Assembly (NCBI RefSeq): GCF_051020955.1
Contig: NW_027476092.1
Location: forward strand, 1,972,501 to 2,036,500
From: Megalopta genalis
Taxonomy: Eukaryota > Arthropoda > Insecta > Hymenoptera > Halictidae
Direction: 5' to 3'
Length of the DNA: 64,000 nucleotides
Part shown: positions 1 through 11,654 of the stretch, piece after piece
Layout: every line of letters starts with the position of its first letter
Numbering within the stretch: the stretch's first letter is position 1
Position numbers and translations under genes: made by a program
Notes under the pieces: model-generated
Database searches by the model: none
What the model saw: only the letters and a program-made list of their open reading frames with translations
Told to the model about the DNA's origin: nothing

Positions 1-2390
1 ATTTGTTCATTTGTTCATTTGTTCATTTGTTCATTTGTTCATTTGTTCATTTGTTCGTTTGTTTATTTTTACATTTGTTCATTTGTTCGTTTGTTCATTT
101 GTTCATTTGTTCATTTGTTCATTTATCCATTTGTTCATTTGTCCATTTGTTCAGTTGTCCATTTGTTCATTTGTTCATTTGTTCATTTGTTCGTTTGTTC
201 GTTTGATCATTTGTTCATTTGTTCATTTGTTCATTTGTTCAATTGTCCATTTGTTCATTTGTTCATTTGTTCATTTGTTCATTTGTTCATTTGTTCATTT
301 GTTCATTTGTTCATTTGTTCATTTGTTCACTTGTTCATTTGTTCATTTGTTCATTTGTTCGTTTGCTCATATGTTCATTTGTTCATTTGTTCATTTGTTC
401 ATTTGTTCATTTGTTCATTTGTTCATTTGTTCATTTGTTCATTTGTTCATTTGTTCATTTGTTCATTTGTTCATTTGTTCATTTGTTCATTTGTTCATTT
501 GTTCATTTGTTCATTTGTTCATTTGTTCATTTGTTCATTTGTTCATTTGTTCATTTGTTCATTTGTTCATTTGTTCATTCGTTCAATTGTTCATTTGTTC
601 ATTTGTTCATTTGTTCATTTGTTCATTTGTTCATTTGTTCATTTGTTCATTTGTTCATTTGTTCATTTGTTCGTTTGTTCGTTTGTTCATTTGTTCGTTT
701 GTTCGTTTGTTCATTTGTTCGTTTGTTCATTTGTTCGTTTGTTCGTTTGTTCATTTGTTCATTTGTTCATTTGTTCAATTGTTCATTTGTTCATTTGTTC
801 ATTTGTACATTTGGTCATTTGTTCATTTGTTCCTTTGTTCATTTGTTCATTTGTTCGTTTGTTCGTTTGTTCATTTGTTCATTTGTTCATTTGTTCAATT
901 GTTCGTTTGTTCATTTGTACATTTGTTCATTTGTTCATTTGTTCATTTGTTCATTTGTTCGTTTGTTCGTTTGTTTATTTTTACATTTGTTCATTTGTTC
1001 GTTTGTTCATTTGTTCATTTGTTCATTTGTTCGTTTGTTCATTTGTTCATTTGTTCGTTTGTTCATTTGTACATTTGTTCATTTGTTCATTTGTTCATTT
1101 GTTCATTTGTTCGTTTGTTCGTTTGTTTATTTTTACATTTGTTCATTTGTTCGTTTGTTCATTTGTTCATTTGTTCATTTGTTCAATTGTTCATTTGTTC
1201 ATTTGTTCATTTGTTCTTTTATTCATTTGTACATTTGTTCATTTGTTCATTTGTTCATTTGTTCATTTGTTCGTTTGTTCGTTTTTTCATTTGTTCGTTT
1301 GTTCATTTGTTCATTTGTTCGTTTGTTCGTTTGTTCATTTGTTCGTTTGTTCATTTGTTCATTTGTTCGTTTGTTCATTTGTTCGTTTGTTCATTTGTTC
1401 GTTTGTTCGTTTGTTCATTTGTTCATTTGTTCGTTTGTTCATTTGTTCATTTGTTCATTTGTTCATTTGTTCATTTGTTCATTTGTTCATTTGTTCATTT
1501 GTTCATTTGTTCATTTGTTCATTTGTTCATTTGTTCATTTGTTCATTTGTTCATTTGTTCGTTTGTTCATTTGTTCGTTTGTTCGTTTGTTCATTTGTTC
1601 ATTTGTTCATTTGTTCATTTGTTCGTTTGTTCGTTTGTTCGTTTGTACGTTTGTTCATTTGTTCATTTGTTCAATTGTTCATTTGTTCATTTGTTCATTT
1701 GTTCATTTGTTCATTTGTTCATTTGTTCATTTGTTCATTTGTTCATTTGTTCATTTGTTCATTTGTCCATTTGTTCATTTGTTCATTTGTTCATTTGTCC
1801 ATTTGTTCATTTCTTCTTTTGTTCACTTCTTCCATTCTTCATTTGTTCATTTGTTCATTTGTTCATTTGTTCATTTGTTCATTTGTTCATTTTTTCATTT
1901 GTTCATTTGTTCATTTGTTCATTTGTCCATTTGTTCATTTGTCTATTTGTTCATTTGTTCATTTGTTCATTTGTTCATTTGTTCATTTGTTCATTTGTTC
2001 ATTTGTTCATTTGTTCATTTGTTCATTTGTTCATTTGTTCATTTGTTCATTTGTTCATTTATCCATTTGTTCATTTGTCCATTTGTTCAGTTGTCCATTT
2101 GTTCATTTGTTCATTTGTTCATTTGTTCGTTTGTTCGTTTGTTCGTTTGTTCGTTTGTTCGTTTGATCATTTGTTCATTTGTTCATTTGTCCATTTGTTC
2201 ATTTGTTCATTTGTTCATTTGTTCATTTGTCCATTTGTTCATTTGTTCATTTGTTCATTTGTTCATTTGTTCATTTGTTCATTTGTTCATTTGTTCATTT
2301 GTTCATTTGTTCATTTGTTCATTTGTTCAGTTGTCCATTTGTTCATTTGTTCATTTGTTCATTTGTTCATTTGTTCATTTGTTCATTTGT
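1..2390. repeat. Left mosaic of TTCA and TTCG units
   Basis: Holds canonical units with scattered TTTGTTCG, most densely at about 660-1640 where CA and CG units alternate irregularly. It also carries GTTTATTTTTAC submarkers (about 56, 971, 1127), TTTATCCA, TTTGTACA and CAGTTGTCC variants. 400-590 is an almost pure canonical run. No gene is visible. Confidence 0.9.
1809..1848. repeat. Orphan fragment of the left-domain marker block
   Basis: The run CATTTCTTCTTTTGTTCACT followed by TCTTCCATTCTTCATTTG matches the middle of the ~230-bp marker block that appears complete from 3692 onward. Here its left part (GTGCAATTATTC) and right part (GTTTTTTAATTTG) are absent and canonical units flank it on both sides. 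It looks like a short conversion tract or a remnant. Confidence 0.8.
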
Positions 2391-2740
2391 TCGCTTGTTC
2401 GTTTGTTCGTTTGTTCGTTTGTTCGTTCGTTCGTTCGTTCGTTTTTTCGTTTGTTCGTTTGTTCGTTTGTTCGTTTGTTCGTTTGTTCGTTTGTTCGTTT
2501 GTTCGTTTGTTCGTTTGTTCGTTTGTTCGTTTGTTCGTTTGTTCGTTTGTTCGTTTGTTCGTTTGTTCGTTTGTTCGTTTGTTCGTTTGTTCGTTTGTTC
2601 GTTTGTTCGTTTGTTCGTTTGTTCGTTTGTTCGTTTGTTCGTTTGTTCGTTTGTTCGTTTGTTCGTTTGTTCGTTTGTTCGTTTGTTCGTTTGTTCGTTT
2701 GTTCGTTTGTTCGTTTGTTCGTTTGTTCGTTTGTTCGTTT
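2391..2740. repeat. Pure TTTGTTCG block A (no closing marker)
   Basis: About 43 successive units end in CG rather than CA, with sharp edges. Near the left edge (2424-2445) is a short run of the 4-mer TTCG followed by GTTTTTTCG. Loss of the CA step removes TGA from the minus strand, so a minus frame of repeating KRTNEQTN opens here. That frame is not a gene. Unlike the later blocks it lacks TGATCAGTTGTTAA on its right. Confidence 0.93.
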
Positions 2741-2958
2741 GTTCATTTGTTCATTTGTTCATTTGTTCATTTGTTCATTTGTTCATTTGTTCATTTGTTC
2801 ATTTGTTCATTTGTTCATTTATCCATTTGTTCAGTTGTCAATTTGTTCATTTGTTCATTTGTTCATTTGTTCATTTGTTCATTTGTTCATTTGTTCATTT
2901 GTCCATTTGTTCATTTGTTCATTTGTTCATTTGTTCATTTGTTCATTTGTTCATTTGT
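2741..2958. repeat. Canonical spacer between TTCG blocks A and B
   Basis: About 27 mostly canonical units, with one TTTATCCA, one CAGTTGTCAATTTG variant and one TTTGTCCA. The CAGTTGTCAATTTG variant recurs to the right of block B at about 3488, showing that blocks and flanks were copied together. Confidence 0.85.
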
Positions 2959-3400
2959 TCGCTTGTTCGTTTGTTCGTTTGTTCGCTTGTTCGTTCGTTC
3001 GTTCGTTCGTTCGTTCGTTTGTTCGTTTGTTCGTTTGTTCGTTTGTTCGTTTGTTCGTTTGTTCGTTTGTTCGTTTGTTCGTTTGTTCGTTTGTTCGTTT
3101 GTTCGTTTGTTCGTTCGTTCGTTTGTTCGTTTGTTCGTTTGTTCGTTTGTTCGTTTGTTCGTTTGTTCGTTTGTTCGTTTGTTCGTTTGTTCGTTTGTTC
3201 GTTTGTTCGTTTGTTCGTTTGTTCGTTTGTTCGTTTGTTCGTTTGTTCGTTTGTTCGTTTGTTCGTTTGTTCGTTTGTTCGTTTGTTCGTTTGTTCGTTT
3301 GTTCGTTTGTTCGTTTGTTCGTTTGTTCGTTTGTTCGTTTGTTCGTTTGTTCGTTTGTTCGTTTGTTCGTTTGTTCATTTGTTCGTTTGTTCGTTTTTTC
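2959..3400. repeat. Pure TTTGTTCG block B (no closing marker)
   Basis: About 54 CG-type units, the longest such block in the window. A run of the 4-mer TTCG lies near the left edge (about 2986-3018) and a shorter one at about 3112-3120, as in block A but longer. It ends with GTTCGTTTTTTCATTTG. A minus-strand open frame of KRTNEQTN repeats spans it, again only because TGA is absent. Confidence 0.93.
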
Positions 3401-3691
3401 ATTTGTTCATTTGTTCATTTGTTCATTTGTTCATTTGTTCATTTGTTCATTTGTTCATTTGTTCATTTGTTCATTTATCCATTTGTTCAGTTGTCAATTT
3501 GTTCATTTGTTCATTTGTTCATTTGTTCATTTGTTCATTTGTTCATTTGTTCATTTGTTCAGTTGTCCATTTGTTCATTTGTTCATTTGTTCATTTGTTC
3601 ATTTGTTCATTTGTTCATTTGTTCATTTGTTCATTTGTTCATTTGTTCATTTATCCATTTGTTCATTTGTTCATTTGTCCATTTGTTCATT
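3401..3691. repeat. Canonical units before the first marker block
   Basis: About 36 units, nearly all TTTGTTCA, with one TTTATCCA and CAGTTGTCAATTTG near 3476-3495, one CAGTTGTCC, and a TTTATCCA at about 3650 leading into the T1 marker. Nothing else is visible. Confidence 0.85.
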
Positions 3692-3921
3692 TGCACATTT
3701 GTTCATTTGTTCATTTGTTCATTTGTTCGTTTGTGCAATTATTCATTTGTTCATTCGTTCATTTCTCAACTTGTTCATTTGCTCATTTCTTCATTTCTTC
3801 AATTCTTCATTTCTTCTTTTGTTCACTTCTTCCATTCTTCATTCCTTCATTTGTTCATTTGTTCGTTTTTTAATTTGTTCACTTGTTCATTTGTCCATTT
3901 GTTTATTTGTTCACCTGTTCC
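3692..3921. repeat. Left-domain marker block 1, type T1
   Basis: Order of landmarks: TTGCACATTTG, GTGCAATTATTC, ATTCGTTCATTTCTCAACTT, GCTCATTTCTTC, CTTCTTTTGTTCACTTCTTC, GTTTTTTAATTTG (holding a + strand TAA), GTTTATTTGTTCACCTG. T1 is recognised by ATTCATTTGTTCATTCG together with GCTCATTTCTTC. A private change here is CTTCATTCCTTC near the 3' end, where the others have CTTCATTTCTTC. Confidence 0.9.
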
Positions 3922-4636
3922 TTTGTTCATTTGTTCATTTGTTCATTTGTTCATTTGTTCGTTTGTTCATTTGTACATTTGTTCATTTGTTCATTTGTTC
4001 CTTTGTTCATTTGTTCAATTGTTCATTTGTTCGTTTGTTCATTTGTACATTTGTTCATTTGTTCATTTGTTCATTTGTTCATTTGTTCATTTGTTCATTT
4101 GTTCATTTGTTCATTTGTTCATTTGTTCATTTGTTCATTTGTTCATTTGTTCGTTTGTTTATTTTTACATTTGTTCATTTGTTCGTTTGTTCATTTGTTC
4201 ATTTGTTCATTTGTTCATTTATCCATTTGTTCATTTGTCCATTTGTTCAGTTGTCCATTTGTTCATTTGTTCATTTGTTCATTTGTTCGTTTGTTCGTTT
4301 GTTCATTTGTTCATTTGTTCATTTGTTCATTTGTTCAATTGTCCATTTGTTCATTTGTTCATTTGTTCATTTGTTCATTTGTTCATTTGTTCATTTGTTC
4401 ATTTGTTCATTTGTTCATTTGTTCACTTGTTCATTTGTTCATTTGTTCATTTGTTCGTTTGCTCATATGTTCATTTGTTCATTTGTTCATTTGTTCATTT
4501 GTTCATTTGTTCATTTGTTCATTTGTTCATTTGTTCATTTGTTCATTTGTTCATTTGTTCATTTGTTCATTTGTTCATTTGTTCATTTGTTCATTTTGTT
4601 CATTTGTTCATTTGTTCATTTGTTCATTTGTTCATT

Positions 4637-4651
4637 TGATTATTTTTACAT
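4637..4651. repeat. GATTATTTTTAC marker, copy 1
   Basis: TTTGATTATTTTTAC replaces a canonical stretch and carries a + strand TGA. It is followed by about 33 nearly perfect TTTGTTCA units up to about 4910, one of the most homogeneous runs in the window. Confidence 0.88.
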
Positions 4652-5180
4652 TTGTTCATTTGTTCATTTGTTCATTTGTTCATTTGTTCATTTGTTCATT
4701 TGTTCATTTGTTCATTTGTTCATTTGTTCATTTGTTCATTTGTTCATTTGTTCATTTGTTCATTTGTTCATTTGTTCATTTGTTCATTTGTTCATTTGTT
4801 CATTTGTTCATTTGTTCATTTGTTCATTTGTTCATTTGTTCATTTGTTCATTTGTTCATTTGTTCATTTGTTCATTTGTTCATTTGTTCATTTGTTCATT
4901 TGTTCATTTGTTCGTTTGTTCGTTTGTTTATTCGTTCAATTGTCTATTCGCTCACTTGTTCATTTGTTCATTTGTTCATTTGTTCAATTGTCTATTCGCT
5001 CACTTGTTCATTTGTTCATTTGTTCATTTGTTCATTTGTTCATTTGTTCATTTGTTCATTTGTTCATTTGTTCATTTGTTCATTTGTTCATTTGTTCATT
5101 TGTTCATTTGTTCATTTGTTCATTTGTTCATTTGTTCATTTATCCATTTGTTCATTTGTTCATTTGTCCATTTGTTCATT

Positions 5181-5410
5181 TGCACATTTGTTCATTTGTT
5201 CATTTGTTCATTTGTTCGTTTGTGCAATTATTCATTTTTTCATTCGTTCATTTCTCAACTTGTTCATTTGCTCATTTCTTCATTTCTTCAATTCTTCATT
5301 TCTTCTTTTGTTCACTTCTTCCATTCTTCATTTCTTCATTTGTTCATTTGTTCGTTTTTTAATTTGTTCACTTGTTCATTTGTCCATTTGTTTATTTGTT
5401 CACCTGTTCC
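5181..5410. repeat. Left-domain marker block 2, type T2
   Basis: Same landmarks as block 1, but ATTCATTTTTTCATTCG replaces ATTCATTTGTTCATTCG, which defines T2. It keeps GCTCATTTCTTC and GTTTTTTAATTTG. Confidence 0.9.
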
Positions 5411-6245
5411 TTTGTTCATTTGTTCATTTGTTCATTTGTTCGTTTGTTCATTTGTACATTTGTTCATTTGTTCATTTGTTCCTTTGTTCATTTGTTCAAT
5501 TGTTCATTTGTTCGTTTGTTCATTTGTACATTTGTTCATTTGTTCATTTGTTCATTTGTTCATTTGTTCATTTGTTCATTTGTTCATTTGTCCATTTGTT
5601 CATTTGTTCATTTGTTCATTTGTTCATTTGTTCATTTGTTCATTTGTTCATTTGTTCATTTGTTCGTTTGTTTATTCGTTCAATTGTCTATTCGCTCACT
5701 TGTTCATTTGTTCATTTGTTCATTTGTTCATTTGTTCATTTGTTCATTTGTTCATTTGTTCATTTGTTCATTTGTTCATTTGTTCATTTGTTCATTTGTT
5801 CATTTGTTCATTTGTTCATTTGTTCATTTGTTCATTTGTTCGTTTGTTTATTTTTACATTTGTTCATTTGTTCGTTTGTTCATTTGTTCCTTTTGTTCAT
5901 TTGTTCGTTTGTTCGTTTGTTCATTTGTTCATTTGTTCGTTTGTTCATTTGTTCATTTGTTCATTTGTTCATTTGTTCATTTGTTCATTTGTCCATTTGT
6001 TCATTTGTTCATTTGTTCATTTGTTCATTTGTTCGTTTGTTTATTCGTTCAATTGTCTATTCGCTCACTTGTTCATTTGTTCATTTGTTCATTTGTTCAT
6101 TTGTTCATTTGTTCAATTGTCTATTCGCTCACTTGTTCATTTGTTCATTTGTTCATTTGTTCATTTGTTCATTTGTTCATTTGTTCATTTGTTCATTTGT
6201 TCATTTATCCATTTGTTCATTTGTCCATTTGTCCATTTGTTCATT

Positions 6246-6475
6246 TGCACATTTGTTCATTTGTTCATTTGTTCATTTGTTCGTTTGTGCAATTATTCAT
6301 TTGTTCATTCGTTCATTTCTCAACTTGTTCATTTGCCCATTTCTTCATTTCTTCAATTCTTCATTTCTTCTTTTGTTCACTTCTTCCATTCTTCATTTGT
6401 TCATTTGTTCATTTGTTCGTTTTTTAATTTGTTCACTTGTTCATTTGTCCATTTGTGTATTTGTTCACCTGTTCC
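6246..6475. repeat. Left-domain marker block 3, type C
   Basis: Type C has GCCCATTTCTTC instead of GCTC and is followed by CATTTCTTCGTTTG. Private changes are CTTCATTTGTTC just before GTTTTTTAATTTG and GTGTATTTG where the other blocks read GTTTATTTG. The left flank TGTCCATTTGTCCATTTG is shared with other C blocks. Confidence 0.9.
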
Positions 6476-7037
6476 TTTGTTCATTTGTTCATTTGTTCAT
6501 TTCTTCGTTTGTTCATTTGTACATTTGTTCATTTGTTCATTTGTTCCTTTGTTCACTTGTTCATTTGTTCATTTCTTCGTTTGTTCATTTGTACATTTGT
6601 TCATTTGTTCATTTGTTCATTTGTTCATTTGTTCATTTGTTCATTTGTTCATTTGTTCATTTGTTCATTTGTTCATTTGTTCATTTGTTCATTTGTTCAT
6701 TTGTTCATTTGTTCATTTGTTCATTTGTTCATTTGTTCATTTGTTCATTTGTTCATTTGTTCATTTGTTCATTTGTTCATTTGTTCGTTTGTTTATTCGT
6801 TCAATTGTCTATTCGCTCACTTGTTCATTTGTTCATTTGTTCATTTGTTCATTTGTTCAATTGTCTATTCGCTCACTTGTTCATTTGTTCATTTGTTCAT
6901 TTGTTCATTTGTTCATTTGTTCATTTGTTCATTTGTTCATTTGTTCATTTGTTCATTTGTTCATTTGTTCATTTGTTCATTTGTTCATTTGTTCATTTAT
7001 CCATTTGTTCATTTGTTCATTTGTCCATTTGTTCATT

Positions 7038-7267
7038 TGCACATTTGTTCATTTGTTCATTTGTTCATTTGTTCGTTTGTGCAATTATTCATTTGTTCAT
7101 TCGTTCATTTCTCAACTTGTTCATTTGCTCATTTCTTCATTTCTTCAATTCTTCATTTCTTCTTTTGTTCACTTCTTCCATTCTTCATTTCTTCATTTGT
7201 TCATTTGTTCGTTTTTTAATTTGTTCACTTGTTCATTTGTCCATTTGTTTATTTGTTCACCTGTTCC
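7038..7267. repeat. Left-domain marker block 4, type T1
   Basis: Has ATTCATTTGTTCATTCG and GCTCATTTCTTC (T1). Lies 3,346 bp from block 1 and opens cycle 2. Confidence 0.9.
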
Positions 7268-7957
7268 TTTGTTCATTTGTTCATTTGTTCATTTGTTCAT
7301 TTGTTCATTTGTTCGTTTGTTCATTTGTACATTTGTTCATTTGTTCATTTGTTCCTTTGTTCATTTGTTCAATTGTTCATTTGTTCGTTTGTTCATTTGT
7401 ACATTTGTTCATTTGTTCATTTGTTCATTTGTTCATTTGTTCATTTGTTCATTTGTTCATTTGTTCATTTGTTCATTTGTTCATTTGTTCGTTTGTTTAT
7501 TTTTACATTTGTTCATTTGTTCGTTTGTTCATTTGTTCATTTGTTCATTTGTTCATTTATCCATTTGTTCATTTGTCCATTTGTTCAGTTGTCCATTTGT
7601 TCATTTGTTCATTTGTTCATTTGTTCGTTTGTTCGTTTGTTCATTTGTTCATTTGTTCATTTGTTCATTTGTTCAATTGTCCATTTGTTCATTTGTTCAT
7701 TTGTTCATTTGTTCATTTGTTCATTTGTTCATTTGTTCATTTGTTCATTTGTTCATTTGTTCACTGGTTCATTTGTTCATTTGTTCATTTGTTCGTTTGC
7801 TCATATGTTCATTTGTTCATTTGTTCATTTGTTCATTTGTTCATTTGTTCATTTCTTCATTTGTTCATTTGTTCATTTGTTCATTTGTTCATTTGTTCAT
7901 TTGTTCATTTGTTCATTTGTTCATTTGTTCATTTGTTCATTTGTTCATTTGTTCATT

Positions 7958-7972
7958 TGATTATTTTTACAT
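7958..7972. repeat. GATTATTTTTAC marker, copy 2
   Basis: Same TTTGATTATTTTTAC as copy 1, 3,321 bp downstream. It is followed by about 31 near-perfect canonical units (to about 8222), then CGTTTGTTTATTCG. Confidence 0.88.
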
Positions 7973-8525
7973 TTGTTCATTTGTTCATTTGTTCATTTGT
8001 TCATTTGTTCATTTGTTCATTTGTTCATTTGTTCATTTGTTCATTTGTTCATTTGTTCATTTGTTCATTTGTTCATTTGTTCATTTGTTCATTTGTTCAT
8101 TTGTTCATTTGTTCATTTGTTCATTTGTTCATTTGTTCATTTGTTCATTTGTTCATTTGTTCATTTGTTCATTTGTTCATTTGTTCATTTGTTCATTTGT
8201 TCATTTGTTCATTTGTTCATTTGTTCGTTTGTTCGTTTGTTTATTCGTTCAATTGTCTATTCGCTCACTTGTTCATTTGTTCATTTGTTCATTTGTTCAT
8301 TTGTTCATTTGTTCAATTGTCTATTCGCTCACTTGTTCATTTGTTCATTTGTTCATTTGTTCATTTGTTCATTTGTTCATTTGTTCATTTGTTCATTTGT
8401 TCATTTGTTCATTTGTTCATTTGTTCATTTGTTCATTTGTTCATTTGTTCATTTGTTCATTTGTTCATTTGTTCATTTGTTCATTTATCCATTTGTTCAT
8501 TTGTTCATTTGTCCATTTGTTCATT

Positions 8526-8755
8526 TGCACATTTGTTCATTTGTTCATTTGTTCATTTGTTCGTTTGTGCAATTATTCATTTTTTCATTCGTTCATTTCT
8601 CAACTTGTTCATTTGCTCATTTCTTCATTTCTTCAATTCTTCATTTCTTCTTTTGTTCACTTCTTCCATTCTTCATTTCTTCATTTGTTCATTTGTTCGT
8701 TTTTTAATTTGTTCACTTGTTCATTTGTCCATTTGTTTATTTGTTCACCTGTTCC
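8526..8755. repeat. Left-domain marker block 5, type T2
   Basis: ATTCATTTTTTCATTCG with GCTCATTTCTTC. Its TAA-bearing GTTTTTTAATTTG still has TTTGTTCAC after it, unlike blocks 8 and 10. Confidence 0.9.
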
Positions 8756-9630
8756 TTTGTTCATTTGTTCATTTGTTCATTTGTTCGTTTGTTCATTTGT
8801 ACATTTGTTCATTTGTTCATTTGTTCCTTTGTTCATTTGTTCAATTGTTCATTTGTTCGTTTGTTCATTTGTACATTTGTTCATTTGTTCATTTGTTCAT
8901 TTGTTCATTTGTTCATTTGTTCATTTGTTCATTTGTTCATTTGTCCATTTGTTCATTTGTTCATTTGTTCATTTGTTCATTTGTTCATTTGTTCATTTGT
9001 TCATTTGTTCATTTGTTCGTTTGTTTATTCGTTCAATTGTCTATTCGCTCACTTGTTCATTTGTTCATTTGTTCATTTGTTCATTTGTTCATTTGTTCAT
9101 TTGTTCATTTGTTCATTTGTTCATTTGTTCATTTGTTCATTTGTTCATTTGTTCATTTGTTCATTTGTTCATTTGTTCATTTGTTCATTTGTTCATTTGT
9201 TCATTTGTTCGTTTGTTTATTTTTACATTTGTTCATTTGTTCGTTTGTTCATTTGTTCCTTTTGTTCATTTGTTCGTTTGTTCGTTTGTTCATTTGTTCA
9301 TTTGTTCGTTTGTTCATTTGTTCATTTGTTCATTTGTTCATTTGTTCATTTGTTCATTTGTTCATTTGTTCATTTGTCCATTTGTTCATTTGTTCATTTG
9401 TTCATTTGTTCATTTGTTCGTTTGTTTATTCGTTCAATTGTCTATTCGCTCACTTGTTCATTTGTTCATTTGTTCATTTGTTCATTTGTTCATTTGTTCA
9501 ATTGTCTATTCGCTCACTTGTTCATTTGTTCATTTGTTCATTTGTTCATTTGTTCATTTGTTCATTTGTTCATTTGTTCATTTGTTCATTTATCCATTTG
9601 TTCATTTGTCCATTTGTCCATTTGTTCATT

Positions 9631-9860
9631 TGCACATTTGTTCATTTGTTCATTTGTTCATTTGTTCGTTTGTGCAATTATTCATTTGTTCATTCGTTCA
9701 TTTCTCAACTTGTTCATTTGCCCATTTCTTCATTTCTTCAATTCTTCATTTCTTCTTTTGTTCACTTCTTCCATTCTTCATTTCTTCATTTGTTCATTTG
9801 TTCGTTTTTTAATTTGTTCACTTGTTCATTTGTCCATTTGTTTATTTGTTCACCTGTTCC
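9631..9860. repeat. Left-domain marker block 6, type C
   Basis: GCCCATTTCTTC, preceded by TGTCCATTTGTCC and followed by CATTTCTTCGTTTG. It lacks the two private changes seen in block 3. Confidence 0.9.
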
Positions 9861-11310
9861 TTTGTTCATTTGTTCATTTGTTCATTTCTTCGTTTGTTCA
9901 TTTGTACATTTGTTCATTTGTTCATTTGTTCCTTTGTTCATTTGTTCATTTGTTCATTTCTTCGTTTGTTCATTTGTACATTTGTTCATTTGTTCATTTG
10001 TTCATTTGTTCATTTGTTCATTTGTTCATTTGTTCATTTGTTCATTTGTTCATTTGTTCATTTGTTCATTTGTTCATTTGTTCATTTGTTCATTTGTTCA
10101 TTTGTTCATTTGTTCATTTGTTCATTTGTTCATTTGTTCATTTGTTCGTTTGTTTATTTTTACATTTGTTCATTTGTTCGTTTGTTCATTTGTTCATTTG
10201 TTCATTTGTTCAATTGTTCATTTGTTCATTTGTTCATTTGTTCTTTTATTCATTTGTTCATTTGTTCATTTGTTCGTTTGTTCGTTTGTTCATTTGTTCA
10301 TTTGTTCATTTGTTCATTTGTTCGTTTGTTCATTTGTTCGTTTGTTCATTTGTTCGTTTGTTCATTTGTTCGTTTGTTCATTTGTTCGTTTGTTCATTTG
10401 TTCGTTTGTTCATTTGTTCATTTGTTCATTTGTTCATTTGTTCATTTGTTCATTTGTTCATTTGTTCATTTGTTCATTTGTTCATTTGTTCATTTGTTCA
10501 TTTGTTCACTTGTTCATTTGTTCATTTGTTCATTTGTTCGTTTGCTCATATGTTCATTTGTTCATTTGTTCATTTGTTCATTTGTTCATTTGTTCATTTG
10601 TTCATTTGTTCATTTGTTCATTTGTTCATTTGTTCATTTGTTCATTTGTTCATTTGTTCATTTGTTCATTTGTTCATTTGTTCATTTGTTCATTTGTTCA
10701 TTTGTTCACTTGTTCATTTGTTCATTTGTTCATTTGTTCATTTGTTCATTTGTTCGTCTGCTCATATGTTCGTTTGCTCATATGTTCCTTTGTTCATTTG
10801 TTCATTTGTTCATTTGTTCATTTGTTCATTTGTTCATTTGTTCATTTGTTCATTTGTTCATTTGTTCATTTGTTCATTTGTTCATTTGTTCATTTGTTCA
10901 TTTGTTCATTTGTTCATTTGTTCATTTGTTCATTTGTTCATTTGTTCATTTGTTCATTTGTTCATTTGTTCATTTGTTCATTTGTTCATTTGTTCATTTG
11001 TTCATTTGTTCCCTTGTTCATTTGTTCATTTGTTCATTTGTTCATTTGTTCATTTGTTCATTTGTTCATTTGTTCATTTGTTCATTTGTTCATTTGTTCA
11101 TTTGTTCATTTGTTCATTTGTTCATTTGTTCATTCGTTCATTTCTCAACTTGTTCATTTGTTCATTTGTTCATTTGTTCATTTCTTCAATTCTTCATTTG
11201 TTTATTTGTTCATTTGTTCGTTTGTTCATTTGTTCGTTTGTTCATTTGTTCGTTTGTTCATTTGTTCGTTTGTTCATTTGTTCGTTTGTTCATTTGTTCA
11301 TTTGTTCATT

Positions 11311-11345
11311 TGTCATCTTGTTAATTTGTTTATTTGTTTATTTGT
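11311..11345. repeat. GTCATCTTGTTAATTTG marker, copy 1
   Basis: TGTCATCTTGTTAATTTG followed by two TTTATTTG units. It carries a + strand TAA. Preceded by alternating TTCA/TTCG units and followed by GTCTATTCGCTC and TGCTCATATG. Other copies are at 18657, 24571 and 28188. Confidence 0.87.
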
Positions 11346-11654
11346 TCATTCGTTCATTTGTCTATTCGCTCATTTGTTCATTTGTTCGTTTGCTCATATG
11401 TTCATTTGTTCATTTGTTCATTCGCTCATTTGTTCATTTGTTCATTTGTTCATTTGTTCATTTGTTCATTTGTTCATTTGTTCATTTGTTCATTTGTTCA
11501 TTTGTTCATTTGTTCATTTGTTCGTTTGCTCATATGTTCATTTGTTCATTTTTTCATTTGTTCATTTGTTCATTTGTTCATTTGTTCATTTGTTCATTTG
11601 TTCATTTGTTCACTTGTTCATTTGTTCATTTGTTCATTTGTCCATTTGTTCATT

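Larger units (their letters stand above)
3692..7037. repeat. Higher-order cycle 1 (T1 - GATTATTTTTAC - T2 - C)
   Basis: The cycle contains T1 (3692), the GATTATTTTTAC marker (about 4637), T2 (5181) and C (6246), separated by canonical units. It totals 3,346 bp to the next T1. Two +1 phase slips occur: TTCATTTTGTTC at about 4592 and GTTCCTTTTGTTC at about 5886. TTGTCTATTCGCTCAC occurs at about 4940, 4990, 5690, 6055, 6120, 6807 and 6865. Confidence 0.85.
7038..11654. repeat. Higher-order cycle 2
   Basis: T1 (7038), GATTATTTTTAC (about 7958), T2 (8526) and C (9631) occur in the same order as cycle 1; total 4,617 bp to the next T1. The extra length lies after C (about 9.9-11.65 kb): alternating TTCA/TTCG units at 10.26-10.41 kb, three TGCTCATATG motifs and GTCTGCTCATATG near 10.75 kb, GTTCCCTTG near 11.01 kb, and a GTCATCTTGTTAATTTG marker at 11.31 kb. 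A +1 slip, GTTCCTTTTGTTC, occurs at about 9256. Confidence 0.83.

Noticed and set aside
2375..3402. Minus-strand open frames with KRTNEQTN repeats here and in other TTCG blocks (for example 19140-19583, 25054-25497, 29403-29675)
   Set aside because: They exist exactly where CG replaces CA and so removes TGA. Their ends coincide with the block edges. They look like coiled or low-complexity proteins but are repeat artefacts.
4637..4651. Promoter-like AT-rich GATTATTTTTAC
   Set aside because: It is a variant of the array repeated four times within the same higher-order position; no gene or transcription unit follows it.
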